A DNA stretch of 64,000 nt from Paludibacter propionicigenes WB4 (GTDB lineage: Bacteria > Bacteroidota > Bacteroidia > Bacteroidales > Paludibacteraceae): positions 3,224,001 through 3,288,000 of the forward strand of contig NC_014734.1 in the NCBI RefSeq assembly GCF_000183135.1, given 5' to 3'. The notes beneath the pieces are model-generated. The model was not told the origin of the DNA and searched no databases. It saw nothing but the letters and a program-made list of their open reading frames with translations. This document shows, one piece after another, positions 50,713-58,883 of the stretch (positions are counted from its first letter, which is position 1; every line of letters begins with the position of its first letter). The position numbers and the translations under genes are program-made.

Positions 50713-52050
50713 TTAGTAAGATTTGCTGAGAGAACCATTCGCTTTTTTTAGTTCAATCTCTGCCAAACGTAGGTTTATCAGCGCTGTGCTGTAATTATTA
50801 CGGGCGGTGGTTAGTTCATTCTGAATTTGGAGAATGTCCGAGAGTGAAATCAATCCGTTACGATATTCGGTATCCGAACTCTTAAATACATCCTGAGCTA
50901 ACTCCAAACTACGTTTTGCATTATCAAACGAGTTATTGCTACTCATCAGATTATTCACTGCATCCGACATTTCTTTTTCCGCCGATTGCCTTAGCAATTC
51001 ATAATTGTTTTGAGCTTTCTGTACCGCAAAATTCTTTTGTTTTACCTGATTGTACCGACTTAAGCCACTAAAAACCGGAATTTTTAGTTGCAGAGCAATA
51101 TAGCTGCTTTTGATCCAGTTATCGTTGATAGATTTAAACGGAGATACTTTGTTGTAGTTACCTGTAACACCATAGTTGAATACACCCGCCAGTGTTGGGT
51201 AATAGTCGGCAATAGCAGCTTTCTTGTCTAGTTCGGCCAGACTAATCTGTTCACGCACCAGTTTTACATCCGTACGGTTTTCAACATTTCCTTTACTCAT
51301 AGCTTCAGATGCTTCCACCGGTTCGAAAGCTGCAACTACTATCGGCTCGGATAGCTGAACACCTAACAGATATTTGAGTAGATTATATGCTTTAGCTCCA
51401 ACAAGCTGCAAGTTATTACGTTCGTTTTTCAGATTGTCGTAATTGATTTGTAACCGTTTCAGGTTGGTACGGCTTATAATTTCGTTTGCCTGAAGTATTT
51501 TACTTGTATTTAAAAGTTTTTCAAGTCTTACAATGTTGGTGTCTATCATATTCAGGTTTTCCTGTACAACCTGAAGGTTATAATACACCGCAGATACATT
51601 GTAAATCAGATCTTCTTTGGTTTTACTTACCTGAAGTTCTGTCATGTTTTTAGCTGTTTTGGCTGCTTTAAGCCCGATAAAGACTTTTTGGTTGTATAGC
51701 ACCTGAGTTACCTGCAGCGAAGCACTGCTGGTTTGCTCAGAGCCGAAAGCAACCTCGGCATATTCTCCGGCTTTTCCTCCGAAAAATTCTGCCGGTACAA
51801 GCATTTTGGGCATCGACAGGTAATATTGATACTGTCCTGTAATATCTACAGAAGGCAAGAGACCGCTTTTAGCTTCTTTAATACGGGAATTGACCGATTT
51901 GATGTCAATTTCTCCATTCACCATTTGCAAATTATTCTTTAACGACAACCTGATACACTCATCCAGCGTTACAGTTTTTTGGGCTGACAGATGATTCTGT
52001 CCTAACAACAAAATACCCGAGAGCATTAGTAATAACAATCTTTTTTTCAT
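50713..52050 (-). CDS. TolC-family outer-membrane channel (pump 1)
   Basis: 445 residues. A signal peptide (to about 24, NHLSAQ) is followed by two OEP repeats; VTLDECIRLSLKNNLQMVN is the usual opening motif. It is the first gene of the minus-strand tripartite pump operon. A promoter candidate lies at 52178-52212. It is divergent from the marR gene. Confidence 0.93.
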   Translation of the reverse strand: MKKRLLLLMLSGILLLGQNHLSAQKTVTLDECIRLSLKNNLQMVNGEIDIKSVNSRIKEAKSGLLPSVDITGQYQYYLSMPKMLVPAEFFGGKAGEYAEVAFGSEQTSSASLQVTQVLYNQKVFIGLKAAKTAKNMTELQVSKTKEDLIYNVSAVYYNLQVVQENLNMIDTNIVRLEKLLNTSKILQANEIISRTNLKRLQINYDNLKNERNNLQLVGAKAYNLLKYLLGVQLSEPIVVAAFEPVEASEAMSKGNVENRTDVKLVREQISLAELDKKAAIADYYPTLAGVFNYGVTGNYNKVSPFKSINDNWIKSSYIALQLKIPVFSGLSRYNQVKQKNFAVQKAQNNYELLRQSAEKEMSDAVNNLMSSNNSFDNAKRSLELAQDVFKSSDTEYRNGLISLSDILQIQNELTTARNNYSTALINLRLAEIELKKANGSLSKSY

Positions 52051-52177
52051 ATAAATCTTTTTACACCTTGAAGAAATTTTTTGATTTGCAATGTCTTCTT
52101 CAAATAAAGACGTTGGTGATGGGTTTTTACTTTAAAAAAACAACAGTTAACAAAATGGTTGTTTTTGAAATCTGACG

Positions 52178-52212
52178 CAAAAGTAATACACTATCAACTA
52201 TTAATAAACAAA
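52178..52212 (-). promoter_or_regulatory. candidate promoter for pump 1 operon
   Basis: TACTTTTG (52178-52185) as -7 and TTTG (52209-52212) as -33, with 23 bp between, on the minus strand. The leader would be about 125 nt. Confidence 0.5.
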
Positions 52213-52442
52213 AAATCGTCGAATTGGCAGTTTTTCCCGATGAATGACCAATGTAGTATGATGAAATGGTTAATAAATGTAATAACGGAACAATGTTGTA
52301 ATATCCTTATCCGGTTATATTGAACTGCATGTTTTTGAAAATGATAATCTCTTTAAAAACTTTTTTACGTCTAAAAGGTTTATTCAGATATGTATACGAT
52401 TAAATTAATCAGAAATCTAAAACGTTAAACCGTTGGAGTTGG

Positions 52443-52473
52443 TTGCATGTGTCAATTATTGCATATACCTTTG
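52443..52473 (+). promoter_or_regulatory. promoter of marR and probably pump 2
   Basis: TTG (52443-52445), a 20-bp spacer, then TACCTTTG (52466-52473): a full match to the Bacteroidetes consensus. The ATG follows 22 bp later. Confidence 0.7.
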
Positions 52474-52495
52474 CAAAAAATATTAATAACTGAAT

Positions 52496-52954
52496 ATGGA
52501 AACTACAAATATACCTTTAGGCATGGTCGTGGTTAGAATGCTGAAGGCAATGTTTCGAGTGTTGGAAATCAGAGTGAACGAAGAAACAGGTATTAAACTC
52601 ACGATGAGTCAATTTGGGTTACTTTTTGCGATAAATGAGGAAAAAGATGAAGTAATCCTAAGAGATATTGCCGAAAAAATGGGAAAAGATAAGTCCTCTA
52701 CATTAAGGATGATAGATATTTTGCAGAAGAAAGACCTTATCTGCAGAGTAGTAGATCAGAATGACAGAAGAAAGAATAAATTACACATTACCGCTAAAGG
52801 AGTGAAGCTTCTTGATGACTTTCGCAAAACTGAGATGAAGTTGAATGATGAGCTTCAGGGAGGATTATCCATCGATGATATGATGACTTTTTACAAAGTA
52901 CTGGATCATTTGAAGATTGAATCGGATAAATTATTCACTTGTGTAAAAGAATAA
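52496..52954 (+). CDS. MarR-family transcriptional regulator
   Basis: 152 residues. The winged helix is typical: TMSQFGLLFAINEEKDEVIL, RDIAEKMGKDKSSTLRMIDI (recognition helix), and a wing with VDQNDRRKNKLHITAKG. It lies 56 bp ahead of the pump 2 adaptor on the same strand and is divergent from pump 1. By position it may control one or both pumps, responding to a small ligand. No clear MarR palindrome was found in the control region. Confidence 0.92.
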   Translation: METTNIPLGMVVVRMLKAMFRVLEIRVNEETGIKLTMSQFGLLFAINEEKDEVILRDIAEKMGKDKSSTLRMIDILQKKDLICRVVDQNDRRKNKLHITAKGVKLLDDFRKTEMKLNDELQGGLSIDDMMTFYKVLDHLKIESDKLFTCVKE

Positions 52955-53010
52955 TGAGAATAAAAGTGTTGAAAATAAATAAGAAAAGTGTGTATTAAAA
53001 TATTAAATGT

Positions 53011-54081
53011 ATGAAAATGAGAAAATTTTTATTTGGGGGTGCATTACTCCTTTTGTTTTTTACTTCATGTAAAAACAAACAAGCTCAAACCAACGCTGCA
53101 GCACAGGTGAAAGCTTATCCTGTTGCAGTTATTTCTGCCAGTGATGTAGAACTCCATGCAGTTTATCCTGCCGTTTTGAAAGGCGAACAGGACATCGACA
53201 TAAAAGCCCGTGTGGAAGGATATATCGATAAAATCTTTGTAGATGAAGGTGCAGTGGTTAGAAAAGGTCAGCCTTTGTTTAAAATTAATTCTCCTTCTTC
53301 CGTTCAGATGGTTGAAAATGCTAAAGCCAGCTACAATACTGCTAAACTGGATGTTGAGCGTATTCGTCCACTGGCTGAAAAAGGAATTATGAGCGATGTG
53401 AAATTATCAGCTTACCAAAATACACTGGCTTCTGCCAAAGCAACTCTTGATCAGGCTAAAGCTACCTTAAATTGGGCAACTGTTACCAGTCCTGTAGATG
53501 GTGTTGTGGGTACATTGTCATATCGTCAGGGAAGTTTAGTGACTAATGCTACTGTTTTGACAACAGTTTCTAACATATCGAAAGTTGTTGCTTATTTCTC
53601 TGTAAATGAAAAAGATCTGTTGGAACTCCTAAAAGAATTCAAAGGAAATACGCAAGCAGAAAAAATTAAAAATATGCCAGCAATCAGGTTGATGTTGTCT
53701 GATGGAACCCAATATGAAGAAACCGGACGGATCGAAACTATTTCGGGTGTAGTGGATGCAACATCGGGAGCTGTAAACTTTAGAGCTTCGTTTCCAAATA
53801 AACATGGATTATTGCGAAGCGGTTCCAGTGCCAAAGTTATAATTCCATCCGAACATAAAAGTGCAATTGTTATTCCTCAGAAGGCAACTTTTGCTCAGCA
53901 GGACAAAGTGCTTGTTTACAAATTTCAGGGAGATTCGGTGGTTCAGAAAGTTGTTCGTGTAAAAACAACTCCTGATGGTCAGGCTTATGTTGTTACTGAA
54001 GGTTTATCTTTAGGTGACAAGATTGTTACTGATGGTATTGCTACTTTGACGAACGGTCAGAAAATTAAAGAACAAAAGTAG
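53011..54081 (+). CDS. RND efflux periplasmic adaptor lipoprotein (pump 2)
   Basis: 356 residues; an ATG at 53017 is also possible. A lipoprotein signal (LLLLFFTSCKNKQ, Cys about 20) precedes the AcrA-type adaptor: DIKARVEGYIDKIFVDEGAV, a helical hairpin (about 105-150), and WATVTSPVDGVVGTLSYRQG. Unlike the pump 1 adaptor it is lipid-anchored, as in AcrA/MexA. The palindrome CCTGCCTGCGGTAGGCAGG follows 16 bp after the stop. Confidence 0.93.
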   Translation: MKMRKFLFGGALLLLFFTSCKNKQAQTNAAAQVKAYPVAVISASDVELHAVYPAVLKGEQDIDIKARVEGYIDKIFVDEGAVVRKGQPLFKINSPSSVQMVENAKASYNTAKLDVERIRPLAEKGIMSDVKLSAYQNTLASAKATLDQAKATLNWATVTSPVDGVVGTLSYRQGSLVTNATVLTTVSNISKVVAYFSVNEKDLLELLKEFKGNTQAEKIKNMPAIRLMLSDGTQYEETGRIETISGVVDATSGAVNFRASFPNKHGLLRSGSSAKVIIPSEHKSAIVIPQKATFAQQDKVLVYKFQGDSVVQKVVRVKTTPDGQAYVVTEGLSLGDKIVTDGIATLTNGQKIKEQK

Positions 54082-54097
54082 ATTAGGTAGTTACGAG

Positions 54098-54116
54098 CCT
54101 GCCTGCGGTAGGCAGG
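54098..54116. repeat. palindrome CCTGCCTGCGGTAGGCAGG between adaptor and RND genes
   Basis: 7-bp perfect arms around GCGGT, preceded by GTAGTTACGAG and followed by TTGCAAGT. It looks like another dispersed intergenic repeat. It is inside an operon, so it would form a hairpin in the mRNA; no T run follows, so termination is unlikely. Confidence 0.65.
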
Positions 54117-54201
54117 TTGCAAGTCTTATTCTCTGAATGTTATTTCAGAATAACATATCAGTAATTATTTATTATTACTTACTCAAATCAAATAGAAGAA
54201 A

Positions 54202-57200
54202 ATGCTAAAAACTTTTATAGAAAGACCCGTTTTATCAACGGTTATTTCCGTTCTTTTCGTGGTGTTGGGGATTATCGGAATTTTCTCATTGCCGATAGAA
54301 CAATACCCTAATATTGCTCCCCCTACGGTTAGGGTGTCTACCAACTACAGTGGTGCAAATGCTGACGCAGTACTGAAAAGTGTGATTGTGCCGCTGGAAG
54401 AGCAAATAAATGGGGTAGAGGGGATGACGTATATGACGTCTTCAGCCGCCAATGGTGGTACTGCTTCCATTAATGTCTTTTTCAAACAAGGGACTAATCC
54501 GGATATGGCTGCAGTAAATGTGCAAAACCGTGTTTCACAGGCAGCCGCTTTGCTTCCATCGGAAGTGACCAGAAACGGTGTGACGGTTCAGAAGCAACAA
54601 AGTAGTACGGTTTTGATGATTATGCTAAAATCAAAAAATCCGGATTATGATGATAAATTCATGCAGAATTACGTGAACATCAACATCCTACCACAAATTA
54701 AACGTGTGATGGGGGTGGGCGATGCAAGTGTGTATGGTGCAAAAGATTACACCATGCGTGTGTGGTTGAAACCGGACGTAATGAAATCGTATAATATCAC
54801 TCCGAGTGAGGTGAATGCAGCGTTGCAGGATCAGAATATTGAGGCAGCCCCCGGCGAGTTGGGAGCTAACAGCAATCAGTCGTTTCAATACGCTCTGAAA
54901 TATACCGGAAGGTTGAAAAATACGGAAGAATTTGGCAATATTATCATTCGCTCGAAAAACTCTCAGGTTTTACGTCTGAAGGATGTTGCAACGTTGGAGT
55001 TGGGCTCGGCAAGTTATTCCATCTTTACTCGCAATAACGGTGCTGAAGCAGTTGTTATGGCGATTAATCAGACTGCGGGATCTAATGCGCAGGATATTAT
55101 CAAGGACGTGAAAAAAGTGATGGAGGATGCCGGGAAAAAACTTCCTAAAGGTATCAGTTACGAGTATCAAATGGATGCAAGCGAGTTTTTGAATGCTTCT
55201 ATCGAGAAGGTTCTGCATACTTTGCTGGAAGCATTTATTCTGGTATTTATCGTTGTATTTTTGTTTTTGCAAAATTTCAGAGCTACGCTTATCCCGGCTA
55301 TTGCTGTGCCGGTAGCAATTATTGGTACATTCTTTTTCTTACTCCTGTTTGGCTTCTCCATCAATTTGCTTACGCTGTTTGCTTTGGTGCTGGCTATCGG
55401 TATTGTGGTGGATGATGCCATTGTAGTGGTGGAGGCTGTCCATGCTAAAATGGACGCTGGTATGACAGATGCAAAAGAAGCTGCAATAGCTGCTATGGGT
55501 GAAATTGCCCCGGCCATTGTTTCTATTACCCTGGTTATGGCTGCCGTATTTATCCCCGTAAGTTTTATTGGTGGTACAAGTGGTGTGTTCTTCAAGCAAT
55601 TTGGATTGACGCTGTCTATTGCCATTCTCATTTCGGCCGTGAATGCGTTAACGCTCAGTCCTGCTCTTTGTGCTATCTTTTTAAAGACTGAACATAACCC
55701 CGATCTACATGATAAAAGTTTGATTCGTCGGTTTTATTATTATTTCAATGTCGGATTTGCAGCTTTAACGGCTAGGTACAAAAAGACACTTGAGTTTTTA
55801 GGAAAGAAAAACCATCGCTGGATTACGGTTACTATTATTGTAGTGTTTACGGCTATTTTGGGAATCACAATGAAAATTGTGCCAAACGGATTTGTACCAA
55901 GTGAAGATAGTGGAAATGTGATGGGTATGATTAGTCTTTCGCCGGGTTCTTCGCTCGAGCGTACTGCTCAAGTGACTGCCAGAGTGACGAAAATAGCTGA
56001 ATCTATTCCACACGTACATAATACAATCAGTCTTACCGGACTTAGCTTTACGAGTGGTATGGGAAGTTCATACGCTTCTGTGCTTATAAAGATGGATCCT
56101 TGGAATGACCGTGATATTTCGACGGGTGATGTGACTGCATTACTTAAACAGCGAACCGATTCTATCAAAGATGCCACATTTATGTTTTTCGGAACACCAA
56201 CTCTTCAGGGATTTGGTATGAGCAGTGGTGTAGAATTGAAAATGCAGGACAAAACCGGCGGTAGCGTGGATAAATTCTATGGTGTAACCACCGAATTTTT
56301 GAACGAATTGCGCAAACGTCCGGAAGTAATGATGATTATGAATAGCTTCGACCCCCGTTTCCCTCAAAAGCAAATTGAAGCTAATATAGCTAAGATTAAG
56401 GATGCCGGACTTACGTTGAATGATGTTATGTCTGCCTTACAAGCTTATGTGGGAAGTATGTATGTTTCCAATTTCAACTCGTATGGTAAGCAATACCGCG
56501 TGGTGGTACAAGCTGCACCGCAGTATCGTTCTAAGTTGGATGATTTGAACGGATTGGCTGTGAAAACTTCGAACGGAGTAATGACACCAATCAGTGAATT
56601 TATCACCGTGAAAGATGTAACCGGTCCTCAAGCGTTAACGCGTTTCAATCTGTTCTCGTCAATGGATGTTACTGTTATTCCGAATTATGTAAAAGGATAT
56701 ACTTCCGGAGATGTGTTGAAAGCCTTGAAAGAAATTAATTTGCCGGAAGGATATGGTTATGATTTTAGTGGAATGACCCGCGAAGAAGCGAATAGCAGCA
56801 ATCAAACTATTTTGATTTTTGGGTTGTGTATCATCTTTGTGTATCTATTGCTGGCGGCGTTGTACGAAAGTTACATTCTTCCACTGGCGGTATTACTTTC
56901 ATTGCCTATCGGTTTGGCAGGTGTGTTTGTGTTCGTCTTTGTGTCGTTGATGGGCGGTAGTGGTATTGTGAATAATATCTACGTACAAATCTCACTCATT
57001 ATGCTTATCGGTTTGCTGGCAAAGAATGCTATTTTGATTGTGGAATATGCATTGCAACGTCGTCATCAGGGAATGAGTATTGTGAAAGCTGCTGTTGAAG
57101 GAGCTACGGCTCGTTTACGTCCGATTTTGATGACTTCGCTGGCCTTTATCTTCGGATTACTTCCGTTGGCACTTGCTACAGGTGCCGGTGCGGTAGGTAA

Positions 57201-57354
57201 TAAATCGATTGGTATCAGTGCTATTGGAGGTATGTTATTCGGTACTGTATTCGGAATATTAGTTATTCCATCACTGTTTATCATTTTCCAGAATTTGCAC
57301 GAGCATTTCAGTAAAACGAAAATTGTAACGATAGACGAACATCACGAAAAATAA
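54202..57354 (+). CDS. RND-family multidrug efflux transporter, inner-membrane subunit (pump 2)
   Basis: 1050 residues, the AcrB/MexB size. The N-terminus MLKTFIERPVLSTVISVLFV is classic HAE1. The helix-4 aspartates are present in LAIGIVVDDAIVVVEAVHAK, and GLLAKNAILIVEYAL and ATARLRPILMTSLAFIFG mark the second half. It lies between the adaptor and OprM-like genes, all on the plus strand, forming a complete pump probably under the MarR regulator. Confidence 0.96.
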   Translation: MLKTFIERPVLSTVISVLFVVLGIIGIFSLPIEQYPNIAPPTVRVSTNYSGANADAVLKSVIVPLEEQINGVEGMTYMTSSAANGGTASINVFFKQGTNPDMAAVNVQNRVSQAAALLPSEVTRNGVTVQKQQSSTVLMIMLKSKNPDYDDKFMQNYVNINILPQIKRVMGVGDASVYGAKDYTMRVWLKPDVMKSYNITPSEVNAALQDQNIEAAPGELGANSNQSFQYALKYTGRLKNTEEFGNIIIRSKNSQVLRLKDVATLELGSASYSIFTRNNGAEAVVMAINQTAGSNAQDIIKDVKKVMEDAGKKLPKGISYEYQMDASEFLNASIEKVLHTLLEAFILVFIVVFLFLQNFRATLIPAIAVPVAIIGTFFFLLLFGFSINLLTLFALVLAIGIVVDDAIVVVEAVHAKMDAGMTDAKEAAIAAMGEIAPAIVSITLVMAAVFIPVSFIGGTSGVFFKQFGLTLSIAILISAVNALTLSPALCAIFLKTEHNPDLHDKSLIRRFYYYFNVGFAALTARYKKTLEFLGKKNHRWITVTIIVVFTAILGITMKIVPNGFVPSEDSGNVMGMISLSPGSSLERTAQVTARVTKIAESIPHVHNTISLTGLSFTSGMGSSYASVLIKMDPWNDRDISTGDVTALLKQRTDSIKDATFMFFGTPTLQGFGMSSGVELKMQDKTGGSVDKFYGVTTEFLNELRKRPEVMMIMNSFDPRFPQKQIEANIAKIKDAGLTLNDVMSALQAYVGSMYVSNFNSYGKQYRVVVQAAPQYRSKLDDLNGLAVKTSNGVMTPISEFITVKDVTGPQALTRFNLFSSMDVTVIPNYVKGYTSGDVLKALKEINLPEGYGYDFSGMTREEANSSNQTILIFGLCIIFVYLLLAALYESYILPLAVLLSLPIGLAGVFVFVFVSLMGGSGIVNNIYVQISLIMLIGLLAKNAILIVEYALQRRHQGMSIVKAAVEGATARLRPILMTSLAFIFGLLPLALATGAGAVGNKSIGISAIGGMLFGTVFGILVIPSLFIIFQNLHEHFSKTKIVTIDEHHEK

Positions 57355-57376
57355 ACATAATCACAAAAATATTGAT

Positions 57377-58795
57377 ATGTATATACAACATAAAAAAATA
57401 AGTATACGGATTTTGATGGTGATGATAATTGCCGTTGGTTTCGTTTCGTGTCGGAACTATAAGGAACTTGCTAAAGTGCCTCAGCCCGATACGAAGAATC
57501 TGGTGCGTGATGCTGTTGAGAATAGCGCGGACACTACTTCTCTGGCTACTATTCCATGGAAGAGTTATTTTCCGGATGCCAAACTTCAGACACTCATTGG
57601 TGAGGGTCTGAAAAACGGCTACAATATGAAAGTAGCTCTGACCCGCATTCAGCAAGCCGAAGCTGGTTTATATATGTCTAAATCAGCTTTTCTGCCTTCG
57701 GTAGGTGCTGCCGGCCGAGTTGATTATACCCGACTTAGTTCGGGGAAAAGAGGTACCGATGTATTCGGATATTCTTCTAATATAAATTCGCTGGGGATTA
57801 CTGCCAGTTGGGAAGCTGATTTATGGGGAAAACTCAATAGTCAGACCAAATCGAAATATGCTGCTTACCTGAATACGCTTGAATACAAAAAGCTCATTCA
57901 GACAACGCTGATTTCATCTATTGCTAAGAGCTATTATAGTTTAATGGCATTTGATGAACAACTGCGGACTACGAAAGAAACCATTGTGCTCTTGCAAAAA
58001 AGCACCGAAACCTTGCAAGCGTTGAAAGATGCAGGTCAGATAACAGCTGCCGGTGTAGAACAAAGCAAGGCTTTGCTTTACAGTACTCAGCTTTCGGTTT
58101 TTGATTTGGAAAGCAAAATTCGTCAACAGGAAAATGCCATTTGCGTACTTATCGGTCGTGCACCCGGTGCGGTGGATAGGAACTATATCAACGATCAGAT
58201 TATTCCGTCTAGAATGAATGGTAATATCTCTGTTCGGACACTGGCTAACCGTCCGGATGTGAAACAGGCAGAACTTTCATTGCAATCGGCTTATGCGCTC
58301 ACCGATGCTGCTAAAGCTGCTTTTTATCCTACGTTTAGCATCAATACACTTTCGGTAGGATTTGCTGCTGGTGGTGTGACCAATTTTTTCAGTCCGGCGA
58401 ATTTGGCTGCTGAGATTGTTGCAGGGCTGACTCAACCTATTTTTGCGAAAGGACAGTTGAAGGGCAATTTGAAAATATCAAAAGCCCAACAGGATGAAGC
58501 ATTGCTTACGTTTTCGAATACGCTGTTAGTAGCCGGACAAGAAGTATCTGATATTTTGTTCAGCTACAAATCGTCGGTAAGTAAAAACGAGTGGAGAGAT
58601 AAGCAAGTAGAGTCGCTTGTGAAATCGGTTGATTACACACAGGAATTGCTCAAAGCCGGTGAGGCAAACTATACCGAAGTGCTTTCGGCACAACAAAACT
58701 TGTTGTCAGCGCAGCTCAGTAAGGTAAATGATAAGCTTGATCAGTTAACTCAGAGTGTGAGTCTTTACAAAGCGCTTGGAGGTGGCGTTCAGTAA
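57377..58795 (+). CDS. NodT/OprM-type outer-membrane lipoprotein channel (pump 2)
   Basis: 472 residues. A lipoprotein signal ends VGFVSCRN (Cys about 26). The NodT/OprM arrangement follows: IPWKSYFPDAKLQTLIGEGL, helical OEP repeats, GITASWEADLWGKLNSQTKS, and LANRPDVKQAELSLQSAYAL. It is the outer-membrane part of pump 2. It begins 22 bp after the RND gene, and the operon ends at the strong hairpin 58824-58857. Confidence 0.95.
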   Translation: MYIQHKKISIRILMVMIIAVGFVSCRNYKELAKVPQPDTKNLVRDAVENSADTTSLATIPWKSYFPDAKLQTLIGEGLKNGYNMKVALTRIQQAEAGLYMSKSAFLPSVGAAGRVDYTRLSSGKRGTDVFGYSSNINSLGITASWEADLWGKLNSQTKSKYAAYLNTLEYKKLIQTTLISSIAKSYYSLMAFDEQLRTTKETIVLLQKSTETLQALKDAGQITAAGVEQSKALLYSTQLSVFDLESKIRQQENAICVLIGRAPGAVDRNYINDQIIPSRMNGNISVRTLANRPDVKQAELSLQSAYALTDAAKAAFYPTFSINTLSVGFAAGGVTNFFSPANLAAEIVAGLTQPIFAKGQLKGNLKISKAQQDEALLTFSNTLLVAGQEVSDILFSYKSSVSKNEWRDKQVESLVKSVDYTQELLKAGEANYTEVLSAQQNLLSAQLSKVNDKLDQLTQSVSLYKALGGGVQ

Positions 58796-58823
58796 GACTA
58801 CCAGAAATTCTTTATAAAATGAT

Positions 58824-58857
58824 CCAGCCCAACTTAATATCAATTAAGTTGGGCTGG
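58824..58857. terminator. strong bidirectional terminator
   Basis: A perfect 15-bp stem (58824-58838 with 58843-58857) with loop ATCA, followed by TTTTGTTTTG on the plus strand. It separates the convergent OprM-like gene and the outer-membrane protein gene. Confidence 0.95.
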
Positions 58858-58883
58858 TTTTGTTTGGGGCTAATCGTTTTGTT

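Larger units (their letters stand above)
52051..52495. other. 445-bp divergent control region between two RND operons
   Basis: No open frame of note lies here. It holds a minus-strand promoter candidate (52178-52212) for pump 1 and a very good plus-strand promoter (52443-52473) for marR. The middle, about 52215-52440, is AT-rich with no repeat or hairpin I can support. Confidence 0.6.
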
